Source: Armatimonadota bacterium
GTDB lineage: Bacteria > Armatimonadota > Zipacnadia > Zipacnadales > JABUFB01
Assembly: GCA_013314775.1 (NCBI GenBank)
Contig: JABUFB010000002.1
Location: 308,797 to 372,796 of the forward strand
Direction of reading: 5' to 3'
Length of the DNA: 64,000 nucleotides
The notes beneath the pieces were generated by a model. That model saw nothing but the letters and a program-made list of their open reading frames with translations. It had not been told where the DNA came from and searched no databases. Both the position numbers and the translations under genes were made by a program. Positions 44,222 to 57,244 of this stretch are shown piece by piece. Each line of letters begins with the position of its first letter. The stretch's first letter is position 1.

Positions 44222-46657
44222 CTACTGGAAGTCCTTGTTGTCCACCAGCTTCCAGGTCTCGCCACCGTCAGGCGACATGATCACTGCTCTGCGCGATCCG
44301 AAGTGGTCATTGCGGTAGAACCAGTGAGTAGACCAGTAGTCGTACGAGATGAACAGGCGACCCTGGCGGTCGATGGTCAGGCGGTGGTAGAAGACGCTGT
44401 ATTCAGAGAACGCCGCCGCCACCAGAATGCGCGGTTCCTCCCAGGGCCGGCCGGGGCGCTTTCTCTGGTAGGCGAGGGTCGCGTAGCTGCTGTTGGGGTA
44501 CGGTTCGCCCGACCGCCAGAGCCGGAACACCACGTGCAGCGTCCCATCGGGCCCGCACACGAAACCGATGTAGGTTTGGCTCAGGTCATCACCCGCGGAC
44601 ACCGGCTCTATCCAGCCGCCCGAGGCGTCATTGGGCGCCAGTGAGCGCGCGTACTGGAACGGTCGCCCGTGAGTGCCCACGAGCACGTGCAGGTAGCCAT
44701 CCGCGTCCATGGTGATGCTGGGCGAGTTGTGGATGTCATTAGCGGGCGGACCGTAGCCGATGAGTGCAGGCTCGCCCAGCTTCCCGGTGCTCTTGTCGTA
44801 GGTAGCCACATATGTCGGCACGCCCGGCACCTTCTCGTTGGGATCGGTAGCTTCACCCCACGCCACATGGATCTTGTCTCCTCGCGATACCACCGTCGAC
44901 GGTATCCCCGAGTGGGCTGACAGGCCGATGCATGTGCTGGAAATGCGCACCGGTTCGCCCATCTCAATGCGCCCGTCCACCTTGCGCGGGACGATGAGTT
45001 CCAGATCATGCAGTGACCGCCAGATCAGCTTCGGGTCGCTCTGGGTACGGGTGAAACGAACGATGGGCGGGGGGCCATCGGGAATGTTGTTCCCGGTGAA
45101 CTCTTCGATGTCCCAAGCACCCGTACGGCCGGGAATCTGGGTGGCATCGAATGTCCGGCCACCGTCGGAGGAGTGGAGCAAGACACCGAATCCCCGCCCG
45201 CTTCCGAGTATGTAAAGGTCCCCATCGCGGTCGAAAGCCACCTTTGTATTGAGAGGCGAGAGTGACGACCCGGCGAGGGATTCGGGCAGCTCTCCAACTG
45301 CCGTGCGCACATCGGTGGTGATCCACTCTCCGTCCCTGATGGTGGCCAGCCCGCTACTGATCCGGGCGAAGGGCCGGTTATCGATGCCGAAATAGAACTG
45401 GCTTTCGGTGGGGTAGTCGGGCAGGTAGCCGAACTGCTCGTTCTCGTGCCGGTAGGGCTTGAGCTGGATCGGCATGTCCAGCGCGGACAGTGCCGGCGCC
45501 TGGCCCGCCCGGGCGATAAGCGTGGAATATGTGCTGACCGCCTCGCGGCCATCGGGCGTCGCTCGAATGTGGCAGCGCATTTCGGCCGTGCCTTCGGGCA
45601 GGTCGAACTCAACCGGGACCGCGGCGCTCTTGCCGGGGCCGAGAGCGACCTCGGACATGCCCAGACGCACGGGCCAGACCTGGCCGGGGAACTCCAGGGA
45701 TAGGCGGATAGTGCGCTCCTGCCGGGCGCTGTTGCGCACCTGGAATGTGAGCCTGTCTGTGTTGCCCGCGCCCGAGTAGACCGTTCGCTGGTATGGGGTG
45801 AGCAGCCACCGGTTGTCCAGCACCGGGAAGTATGACGAGGGATTCGGCGTCCACGAGCACACGTTCTCCCAGGGGTCCGACCTGTCCCAACGCGTCAGGC
45901 CATCGGCCTGGATGACGCCCTTGCCAGACGGCAGGTGGAGACGCCACGGCGTGTTTTCGCGGCCGGCCGCGGAGGGGATTGTGCAGCCGGCTTTGCCATC
46001 GCCGCCGACTTCGAGAGTCTGCAGCACCGTGCCCGCGCTGTCGATCAGCTGCACCGGGCCTGCATCCGGGGGAACCCCGGCGATCTCGATGGCGAACTCG
46101 CCATTGCGCGGCAGGAAGCACACGTCCACGGGCCTTCCGGGGCTCTCCAGAACGATGGGCTCCTGGTGGCGCGCGTCCCGGTGACCCCGAGCGGTCTCCA
46201 GCATGTAGCGCGGGCAGTTGGTGCGCATACCCCACACGAAATTGTCACCATAGCGATCCTGGGAGGCCGTGATGTTGAGGGCGTAGATGCCTGCGCGCTC
46301 GACGTTGGTCTTCAGCACCACAGAGCCGGCGGGACCCAGGCCGCTGCCCACAGGCCTGCCGTCATCAGGTATGTACTCGGTCTGCAGCACGGTGCGGTCC
46401 GGGCCTGCGAGGATCGCCTGAAGCTCGCAGGTAGTCTGTCGCGCATTGCGGTCGCGTTTCACGACTTCGACGATCAGCTCCCCCGGTTCGGCGAGGAGAT
46501 ACGCGCCACCACAGCCACCGATGAGCGGATGGATTTCGGCTTCTTGCATGACTGTCTCCCCGGGGGCAGTCGCCGCAGTATCAGGCTGTGCGCCGGCGAT
46601 CTGCAGGCTGATTGCGCAAGTGAGCAGAAAAACGGCTCCCGTGAATGGGCGGGACAT
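44222..46657 (-). CDS. Secreted BNR-repeat propeller protein (BNR_4-like), lyase-type candidate
   Basis: An 811-residue protein with a signal peptide (GAVFLLTCAISLQIAGA). An N-terminal sandwich half (about 40-400) precedes a beta-propeller (about 400-811). Propeller cues include 'LHSSDGGRTFDATQIPG' (Asp-box), 'DKIHVAWGEATDPNEKVPGVPTYVATYDKSTGKLGEP', 'HNSPSITMDADGYLHVLVGTHGRPFQYARS', 'LHVVFRLWRSG' and 'SPDGGETWKLV'. The 'NSPSI..D..GylHv..G.H..pf.Y.rS' phrase is typical of the BNR_4 family, which includes seven-bladed polysaccharide lyases acting on ulvan- or rhamnogalacturonan-type polymers. Enzyme class is inferred from that resemblance. Confidence 0.75.
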   Translation of the reverse strand: MSRPFTGAVFLLTCAISLQIAGAQPDTAATAPGETVMQEAEIHPLIGGCGGAYLLAEPGELIVEVVKRDRNARQTTCELQAILAGPDRTVLQTEYIPDDGRPVGSGLGPAGSVVLKTNVERAGIYALNITASQDRYGDNFVWGMRTNCPRYMLETARGHRDARHQEPIVLESPGRPVDVCFLPRNGEFAIEIAGVPPDAGPVQLIDSAGTVLQTLEVGGDGKAGCTIPSAAGRENTPWRLHLPSGKGVIQADGLTRWDRSDPWENVCSWTPNPSSYFPVLDNRWLLTPYQRTVYSGAGNTDRLTFQVRNSARQERTIRLSLEFPGQVWPVRLGMSEVALGPGKSAAVPVEFDLPEGTAEMRCHIRATPDGREAVSTYSTLIARAGQAPALSALDMPIQLKPYRHENEQFGYLPDYPTESQFYFGIDNRPFARISSGLATIRDGEWITTDVRTAVGELPESLAGSSLSPLNTKVAFDRDGDLYILGSGRGFGVLLHSSDGGRTFDATQIPGRTGAWDIEEFTGNNIPDGPPPIVRFTRTQSDPKLIWRSLHDLELIVPRKVDGRIEMGEPVRISSTCIGLSAHSGIPSTVVSRGDKIHVAWGEATDPNEKVPGVPTYVATYDKSTGKLGEPALIGYGPPANDIHNSPSITMDADGYLHVLVGTHGRPFQYARSLAPNDASGGWIEPVSAGDDLSQTYIGFVCGPDGTLHVVFRLWRSGEPYPNSSYATLAYQRKRPGRPWEEPRILVAAAFSEYSVFYHRLTIDRQGRLFISYDYWSTHWFYRNDHFGSRRAVIMSPDGGETWKLVDNKDFQ

Positions 46658-47092
46658 AAGGGGTCATCCTCTCGACGATGGCCGACAGCCGGCCTTTTTC
46701 TTGCGGTTCGTCTCCCGCGCGGCGAGCACTTGCCGGCAGGTGCCTGGCGATGGCGCGTTGGATGAGTCCGCAGGACGAAGGCAGAGCACTGCATAGTGCA
46801 ACGCAGCGCGGCGACCGGCCACAGCGTTGGCGCAAAGGCGAGCGGGCCTCAACTCCCTCACCGTCTTGCTTGCGATGGCTGTCGCGGATAGTTGCCATAC
46901 CGAGACCCACCAGTCTTTCGCGGGCGAGTTGAGGCTCACCGGCGTGCTCTTCGCTGACGAAAAGCCGGGCTTCGAGCATGACTGCCGGGGAACCGCAGTT
47001 CCCCCAGCACGTGGCAACCGCATACCCGGTGTATGCCAAGTTGCAGAAAGCCAAATGCCGCTCCGGGTCCCTGTCGTCTGCCCTTGCGCGCG
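46658..47092. other. Intergenic region without a supported gene
   Basis: About 435 bases between two minus-strand genes. Frames on both strands are open only by GC bias and match nothing I recognise. The only structured element I see is the hairpin with T run at 46680-46699. Confidence 0.5.
46680..46699 (+). terminator. Orphan terminator-like hairpin
   Basis: GGCCG (46680-46684) pairs with CGGCC (46690-46694), 5-base loop, followed by TTTTTCTT. It is oriented for plus-strand transcription, yet the gene to its left is on the minus strand, so it may end an antisense transcript or be chance. Confidence 0.35.
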
Positions 47093-47872
47093 TCAGCTGT
47101 CGAGGGGTTCATCGGCAAGGCGCTTGATGAACTGGCCGACCGCTTCCGCCCAGGCGCTCCAGCACTTCTCGCCAAGCTCGGCCCGGGCGAGGGACGGGTC
47201 GCCGAAAGCGCCGGTCTCGCTGATTTCGTGTGTGCGCCAGGCGAACTCCGGCACCGTCGTGCGCTTCAACTCAGGCCGCACCATGTGGTCGGTCTTGACG
47301 AGATGCGGACGGTCCGCAAGGGTTTCCGATGTCTCCCAGCGGCTGGCGTGGATGCCCGGCTGGCCCTCGGAGGGTTCGTCGCGCCAGATCTCGGGCGAGA
47401 GCCTGGAGAAGACCGGGTCCCGGTGTCCGAGGAACAGGGCGATACGCACGGGGAATGCTTCGGCGAACTCATGCACGACCTTTTCGATGCCCAATCGCAA
47501 CGCCGGCTCATTCCCGCCGTGCCCACTGACGACTGCGATCCTGCGGAACCCATGCTTCACGACGCACCGCAGGATGTCGGCGATAGCAAGGACGTAAGTC
47601 TCTGGCTGGAAAGAGACTGTCCCGGCAAACCGCATGTGGTGCAGCGCCAGTCCGAAGGGCATTGTGGGCAGGACCAGTACCGGGACGCCGTACTTGTCCC
47701 GCGCAGTCCGCGCGCCGTCCAGTGCAAGGCGATCGGCGATGTGGATGTCTGTATCCACCGGCAGCATGGGCCCGTGCTGCTCGGTGGAGCCGAAGGGCGC
47801 GACAACGATGGCGCCGTCTCGCGCCGCCTGTGCGACGTCTTCCCACGTGTTCTCGCCCCAGAGCAGGTTCAT
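47093..47872 (-). CDS. Creatininase-family amidohydrolase
   Basis: A 259-residue protein with creatininase-family metal motifs: 'APFGSTEQHGPMLPVDTD' (Glu31, His33 and Asp40 as ligands), 'SGHGGNE' (116-122) and 'PGIHASRWETSE' near residue 172. The family cleaves cyclic or linear amides (creatinine, formamidopyrimidine, mycofactocin precursor), and many members are of unknown substrate. The length is normal. It is divergent from the CBM9-glycosidase gene at 48028. Confidence 0.9.
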   Translation of the reverse strand: MNLLWGENTWEDVAQAARDGAIVVAPFGSTEQHGPMLPVDTDIHIADRLALDGARTARDKYGVPVLVLPTMPFGLALHHMRFAGTVSFQPETYVLAIADILRCVVKHGFRRIAVVSGHGGNEPALRLGIEKVVHEFAEAFPVRIALFLGHRDPVFSRLSPEIWRDEPSEGQPGIHASRWETSETLADRPHLVKTDHMVRPELKRTTVPEFAWRTHEISETGAFGDPSLARAELGEKCWSAWAEAVGQFIKRLADEPLDS

Positions 47873-47954
47873 TGCCTGTCCTCCAACACGCGCTATGGCG
47901 ACTCACGGCGGAAGTGTTTCCACGCATCCGCAAACAGACCTTGTGCGTGGCAAT

Positions 47955-47983
47955 AAGGAATTACCTGGGCCAGTGGGGAATAG
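47955..47983. promoter_or_regulatory. Recurrent AAGGAATTACCTGGG...GGGGAATAG motif
   Basis: AAGGAATTACCTGGG (47955-47969) followed by GGGGAATAG (47975-47983), 45-73 bases before ATG 48028. The best-preserved copy of the motif also present at 8276 and 24902. Confidence 0.4.
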
Positions 47984-48027
47984 CCACGGGTAAGCCGGTT
48001 CAAGTCTCGCCTGTGAGGGATATTGTC

Positions 48028-50929
48028 ATGCATGCCACGATCATCCTCCTGCTGGTGTGTCTGGCTGCGTCGCCGCTCCTGGCACAACCGCAACCCGTTA
48101 TCGCACTTCCGGCGGGTGACGCGATCACCATTGATGGGAAGCTTGACGATGCCGCCTGGCAGTCCGGAGAGTGGTCCTCGGGATTCACGATGCTGGACAA
48201 CCCCGCGCAGCTTGCGCCCGTGCAGACTCGGTTCAAAGTCCGGCATGACGCCTCCGACGTCTTCGTCGGCGCTGAGCTTGATGAGCCGCAGATCGCTGAT
48301 CTGAAGGCGGCGGAGACCAGGCGCGATGGCAAAGTCTGGAGCGACGACTGCCTTGAGGTGATGCTGGACCCAACCGGAGAGCGCGTTGAATACTACCATT
48401 TCATGGTCAACTCGCTGGGCACCATTTACGATGCGCAGATGCGCCAGGGCGGCCATGTCCGCAGTCAAGAGTGGGACTGCGGCATTCAGGCGGCGGCCAC
48501 GTTGGGGGATGGCAAATGGTTCGTGGAAATGCAGATTCCGGTGGTCGAACTTGGCCTCACCGCCGCTTCGAGGGGGGACTGGGCCATCAATGTCACTCGC
48601 GCGCGGCGGGGGCCCGGCGAGGAGCTGAGTACGTACTCCCCACTTACCGGCGGGTTCCATCAGCCGTCGCTTTACGCGGCCCTCAAGATGCAGGACGCCG
48701 ATTTCGGGGCCTTCCTGTGGGAGATCAAGAGCCCGTATGAGGTGAGCATCCAGCCTGACGCGGACGGAAACCTGATGTACAGGGCGAAGACTCATGTGAA
48801 GAACGCGGGCTCGCGTTTCCAGTTCATCGTCTTTCGCGGCGTGCTGGGTGCCAGTGCCGGTGAGTGGGTCAAAGACGGCCTTGATGCAGGACAGGACCGC
48901 GAGTACGAATTCAGTGTCCCCGTGGCCGCCCAGGGTGAACAAACCTTGCGGCTGGAGCTGGCCGACCGCGAACAGCCCGACAGACTGCTCGCTGTCAGAG
49001 CACTGCAGGTGGAGGTGAAGTACAGTCCGATCACGCTGGACATCCTGCGGCCGTGGTACCGGGACTGCATCTTCGCCACCGAGGAACTGAAGCAGATCGT
49101 GTTCGATGTGACGCTGGCAATGCCCGAAGAGCAGCTGCAGGGGCTCTTCGTTATCGCGGACCTGGACCTGGCAGACGGCTCCGACGCGCCGGCCGGGATG
49201 TCCGCGCCAAGGATCGTGCGCAAGGCGGAACCGAAACTGCGTGTCGAGATGCCGGTGGAGGGCTTGCCGGTTGCGGACTTCGACCTCACGGTGCGACTGG
49301 TGGACACGCAGGCGCGCAAAGATCTGCACCGCGCGACCCGGCGCATCCGCAAGCTGCCGCAGGTGGAACACGAATGGCGCATCGATGAGCACAACGTCCT
49401 CCTGCACAACGGCGAACCTGTGCTGCCCTTCGGCTGGTTCAGCATCCCGCCTGAAGCCATGGCTGATGAGGGCCACGCATATCAGTTGATGCAGAGCTAC
49501 AACTCCCAGTACCTGTCGAACGATGCCCTGCGCGAGTTCCTGGATCGCGTCGTCGCAGCGGGGACCCACGCGCTCATCTACCCGTATCCGCGCAGCGGCA
49601 TGATCAGCCCGTCCTCCGTCTGGGGCGAGCCGCTCAATGATGCTGACGCGGCAGCGCTGGCTGCCAGGGTGTCGGACATCGGCACCCACCCGGGCGTCTT
49701 CGCCTGGTACATGGCCGACGAGCCCGAGCTGCGCCCGGCATTGCCCGAACGGTGCCGACGCATCTGGCAAGTGTGTCGTGAAGCCGACCCTTTCCACCCG
49801 TGCGTGATGCTCAATGACACCATCGCCGGGATCTTCAAGTACGTGGACGGCGGCGATGTGCTTATGCCCGACCCGTACCCGTGTTTCATCAAAGGCGGGC
49901 TCGCAGCCCAGCCCATTGAGAAGACCAGCGAGTTCACAAAAGCCTGCCGGGAGGCGAGTAAAGGCCGCCGGGCGATCTGGCTCACCCCACAGGCTTTCAA
50001 CTACGGCGACTATGACAAGAAAAACCAGCGCGGACCCAACCTCACGGAACTGCGCAACCAGCTGTATCAGGGCGTGGTCTACGGCGCCAAGGGGTTCTTG
50101 TGGTACACATACAGTCATACTGCCAACTACCCGTACCTGGACATCGGAATGCGCTGGCTTTCCTTTGAAGTTGCGGACCTGAAGGATGCGATTCTCGCCG
50201 ACCCGGCGGATAACATCACGGTGAAGGTAGATGCCGCGCGCCCCGAACATATCCACGTATCGGCACGCCGCGTCGGTGATGACCTGTTCGTTTTCGCGGT
50301 GAATACCGCCACCGAAACGCAGGACGCGAAGATAACGCTAACGCCCGCACCCGCAGCGGGGTCACTGCACGTTGTTTCCGAAGGCCGCACCGTTGAGCTC
50401 CGGGGCGGCGAGATCGTGGACAGCTTCGGCATCTACGAGACCCACATATACACAACAAACGCAGAAATCGGTGGACGTGAGAGCATCGCTGTACCCAGGG
50501 CAGCTATCGCGGAAGCGGACGCCGCCCGGCGCAAGCCTGGCAACCTCGCCTTCGAGGACAACGGCACCACTGTGGAAGTGTCCTCGAGGTCAACTTACGG
50601 CTCAACTCCGGACCGCGTGGTGGACGGAGTCATCGGTGGGATGCAGTGGCGGGATGGGACCTCGCGCAAGCTGCCGGACTGGCTGGTGATCCGCTGGCCC
50701 GAAGCCCAGACCATCGGCCGAGTGGTGGTGCACGGCGCGGAGATCACCGCACTCGAGGTGCAGGTGCCTGCCGGGGACGATTGGAAGACCGTGGCGCAGT
50801 TCACCGGGGACGCGCTGGACACCCTGGAAATCAGCCTGCCCGAGCCCCAGACCGCCGCTGCCCTGCGTGTTCTTGTGACCGGACTGGCCGAAGGCCACGA
50901 GTACACCCAGATCTCGGAGGTGGAGGCAT

Positions 50930-50940
<11 letters not shown>
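48028..50940 (+). CDS. Secreted multidomain glycosidase-like protein: CBM9-like, TIM barrel, discoidin-like
   Basis: A 970-residue protein. Signal peptide (ATIILLLVCLAASPLLA); CBM9/DOMON-like domain at about 25-215 ('AITIDGKLDDAAWQSGEW', 'WSDDCLEVMLDPTG', 'FVEMQIPVVELGL'); a beta-rich spacer; a TIM barrel at about 455-730 ('LLHNGEPVLPFGWFSIPPEA', 'HPGVFAWYMADEPEL', 'LMPDPYP', 'GAKGFLWYTYSH'); and a C-terminal F5/8-type (CBM32-like) domain at about 815-968 ('PDRVVDGVIGG', 'LPDWLVIRWPEAQTIGRVVV'). The Glu in 'MADEPE' is the probable acid/base of a GH5/DUF4434-like clan A enzyme. GTGAGGGA precedes ATG 48028. The longer upstream open frame to 47662 lacks any signal. Confidence 0.82.
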
Positions 50941-54812
<3,872 letters not shown>

Positions 54813-54851
54813 TGCATGCGTACCGGTGATGAGCAAGCCTGCGCGGTCCGG

Positions 54852-55961
54852 CTACCCTGGCCCTGACTCCAGGGCGACCTCGTACATCACGAGGACGTTT
54901 TCCAGGCGCACGCTGTTGTCCAGTTCCGTAGTAGAGCCCATGAAAAACCCGGGACGCGCGTCTTTGATCGCCTGCTCGCAGACATGCCGAACTTCGTCGG
55001 GCGATCCGTTGGACAGAAGCTGGCTCATGTCGATGCCGCCCGCGATGAAGATCCGGTCGCCGTACTTGTCCTTGACTTCGCGCAGGTTCATCCCGGCCAC
55101 GGTCTCGATGGGGTTGAGCCCGTCAATTCCTGCGTCGATCAGGTCATCCATGATCTCCATCAGGTAGCCGTCGGAGTGGAACAGGCACTTGATGCCGTAG
55201 TTGTGCCAGGCGTCATTGAGGCGTTTGAGGCGCGGGAAGAACTCGCGGCGCAGAAAGGTCGGCGAGTGCAGGAGCCGCTCCTTGCAGGCGATGTCGCCGT
55301 AGGTCAGCACCGCGGGGGAGAGGGCGGGGTCCGCGATGGCATGACAGATGGCGAGATTGCGCTCGGTGGAGGCCTCCAGGTACTCCGAGATCAGCCCGGG
55401 GTCGTCGTGCTCCAGGTAACAGTAGAGCTCCATCCCCACGTTGTGCCGGATGTCATCCAGGCCCACGCCCTGCTGCGCCAACAGGTTCACGGTGCCTCCG
55501 ATGAGCCCCTGGGTGTGCAGGAAATGGGCGTGATAACGCTCGCGATAGGCAGCAGGGTCGGCCTGGATGCCCTGAGTGTCGGCTTTGATATCCAGTATCG
55601 CCTGCTTCACGTACTCGATTGCCCCCTCTTCATCAGTGAAGGGGCGGCTCACGATCCAATGCGTCTTTGCGTGAGGGCTGATGTGGTAGACGAATCCCCG
55701 GGCGTCGGTGACGTCCTTCTCCACCACTGGTCCGAAACCCACGCCGCGGGTCATGTCCAGCATCTCGCCAACGGCCTTGCAGGCGATGCGGTGCAGTTTG
55801 TCAAGCGTTTCCGGGTCTTCGGACAACGGCGGCAACTTCTCGCCGCTGAAGTGCTCGAACAACGAATCGCAACGCAGGAGGTCGTACAGGGGAACGCGGT
55901 CCGTCTCCTGCAGCGCCATCGCCCGTTCGCAACGTTCGCGGCGCGTCATTGTTGCCGCCAT
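54852..55961 (-). CDS. Uroporphyrinogen-decarboxylase-superfamily protein
   Basis: A 369-residue protein. 'TRRERCERAMALQETDRVPLYDLLR' is the typical entry. 'AVLTYGDIACKERLLHSPTFLRREFFPRL', 'GIKCLFHSDGYLMEIMDDLIDAGIDGLNPIETVAGMNL' and 'GDRIFIAGGIDMSQLLSNGSPDEVRHVCEQAI' follow the superfamily core, with FHSDG in the position of H-x-CG. It is the second of two adjacent same-strand URO-D-like genes, 46 bases apart, and converges with the LacZ gene. Confidence 0.85.
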   Translation of the reverse strand: MAATMTRRERCERAMALQETDRVPLYDLLRCDSLFEHFSGEKLPPLSEDPETLDKLHRIACKAVGEMLDMTRGVGFGPVVEKDVTDARGFVYHISPHAKTHWIVSRPFTDEEGAIEYVKQAILDIKADTQGIQADPAAYRERYHAHFLHTQGLIGGTVNLLAQQGVGLDDIRHNVGMELYCYLEHDDPGLISEYLEASTERNLAICHAIADPALSPAVLTYGDIACKERLLHSPTFLRREFFPRLKRLNDAWHNYGIKCLFHSDGYLMEIMDDLIDAGIDGLNPIETVAGMNLREVKDKYGDRIFIAGGIDMSQLLSNGSPDEVRHVCEQAIKDARPGFFMGSTTELDNSVRLENVLVMYEVALESGPG

Positions 55962-56007
55962 GAGCAGCCTCCTGTAGTGAGCACCTGCGTGAATTCTCGC
56001 AAGAAGC

Positions 56008-57054
56008 TCAGCGATACCATATGGTCTTCAGGTACTCGATGTACTGGTCCATCATGGACGGCGGGATGTTGGCGGGCAGGTGATTGCCCACGGCCCAGAT
56101 CAGCCCCTTGCATTTGCGCCCGAGTTCGGCGGTGCGGTCCATGGTGGCTTTGACCTTTTCCCACGGGCTGAAGGCGAGGTCTCGGCAGTCCACGTCGCTG
56201 CCGATGAGGCACATGGAATCGCCAAAGTGCTCCACCATCCAGTCAAAGGGCATGTCGGGCTCGAAGAAGAACCCATCGGCTCCGGCTGCCTGCATGTCAT
56301 GAGCGAATTCGCAGAAATTGCCGTCGGAGATAAACAGGATCTTTTTCCCTGCCGCTTTGAGCGGTTTCCACATGTCGGCAAAGCGCGGGATGATCACGCT
56401 CCTGTAGATGTCCGGGTGCATGAACGCCCCGGCGGTCCAGACGTAGTCGTCGTGCTGGATGACCACTTCCACGCTGGTCTTCGCCCAGGCCTCCATGTGA
56501 AACTTGGTGTAACGGTAGAAGCCGTCGAAGACTTTTTCCATCTTGGCCCGGTCCGCGCAGGCAAGAAGCAGCATGTCCCAGCCGAAAGACGCAATCGCGC
56601 CGGATACGATACTCTTGTAATACCCGCCAGCCTGAAGCTGGTCGGGGAAATTGGTGCGCGCGTTGACAACCTGGTTCTCGTAAGCGGCCACCTGGTCGTC
56701 GAAATCAGGCAGACCATACTCGGCGATGGGGTCGAAAGCCCAGACTTCCTCGGGTGTCTTGAACGGCGACGTTTTCGGCTGGCGCAGGTCGCTCCCGTCT
56801 GCGGCATAGACGGCGTGACCCATGTCTGTCACCCGGCCGCGGTTGCCCCAGTCGGCGAAAAGGCCGTCATTGGTACCCCACAGGAAGTCGATGCCCCACA
56901 CTTCGTACAGCTTTCGGCTCCGGTTGGGGTCACCGGGGGGGACGCCGGTGACGCGCGTCACATAGTCCACGTGGTAGTCCAGGCTGTACTCGGTGTGTGC
57001 AAACCTGGGAGTGGGCTTGAGGTTGATGGTGTCCAGAGCGAGTTGGCGACTCAT
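56008..57054 (-). CDS. Uroporphyrinogen-decarboxylase-superfamily protein
   Basis: A 348-residue protein from ATG 57054 with GGAAGGAG 6 bases upstream. Core segments: 'VEVVIQHDDYVWTAGAFMHPDIYRSVIIPRFADMWKPLKAAGKKILFISDGNFCEFAHDMQAAGADGFFFEP' and 'CLIGSDVDCRDLAFSPWEKVKATMDRTAELG'. It resembles the gene at 9361-10338 (HDD...SDGN...GADG) more than its immediate neighbour. It is divergent from the esterase gene across a gap carrying a palindromic CAGGAAAATCCC motif. Confidence 0.82.
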   Translation of the reverse strand: MSRQLALDTINLKPTPRFAHTEYSLDYHVDYVTRVTGVPPGDPNRSRKLYEVWGIDFLWGTNDGLFADWGNRGRVTDMGHAVYAADGSDLRQPKTSPFKTPEEVWAFDPIAEYGLPDFDDQVAAYENQVVNARTNFPDQLQAGGYYKSIVSGAIASFGWDMLLLACADRAKMEKVFDGFYRYTKFHMEAWAKTSVEVVIQHDDYVWTAGAFMHPDIYRSVIIPRFADMWKPLKAAGKKILFISDGNFCEFAHDMQAAGADGFFFEPDMPFDWMVEHFGDSMCLIGSDVDCRDLAFSPWEKVKATMDRTAELGRKCKGLIWAVGNHLPANIPPSMMDQYIEYLKTIWYR

Positions 57055-57130
57055 ACGAGGCTCCTTCCGCGAGTTGCGCGTCTTCCGGCGGCGCACCATT
57101 GTTGCCGGAGTCTCCGCGTGACCTGCGTGA

Positions 57131-57180
57131 TTCGCCACGGACGCCCGGGTTCCTTCATTCCCGCAGGAAAATCCCGCAGG
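57131..57180. promoter_or_regulatory. Paired CAGGAA-type motifs in a divergent gap
   Basis: CAGGAAAATCCCGCAGG (57164-57180) on the plus strand, and GGAACCCGGG...GGCGAATC on the minus strand (complement of 57131-57154), each facing its gene. Both resemble the recurring GGAA...CC-N-GAAT motif seen elsewhere. Confidence 0.3.
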
Positions 57181-57244
57181 CCATTGCCACTGGAAGAAGA
57201 AATATGGGTGTGCTCTCACACCGACGCCTGCCGTGGAGGCCGAG

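Noticed and set aside
47662..48027. N-terminal extension of the CBM9-glycosidase
   Set aside because: The open frame extends upstream, but the signal peptide and GTGAGGGA place the start at 48028, and the extension overlaps the creatininase gene.
47893..50256. Long minus-strand open frame (787 codons)
   Set aside because: Antisense of the CBM9-glycosidase at 48028, with no family resemblance.
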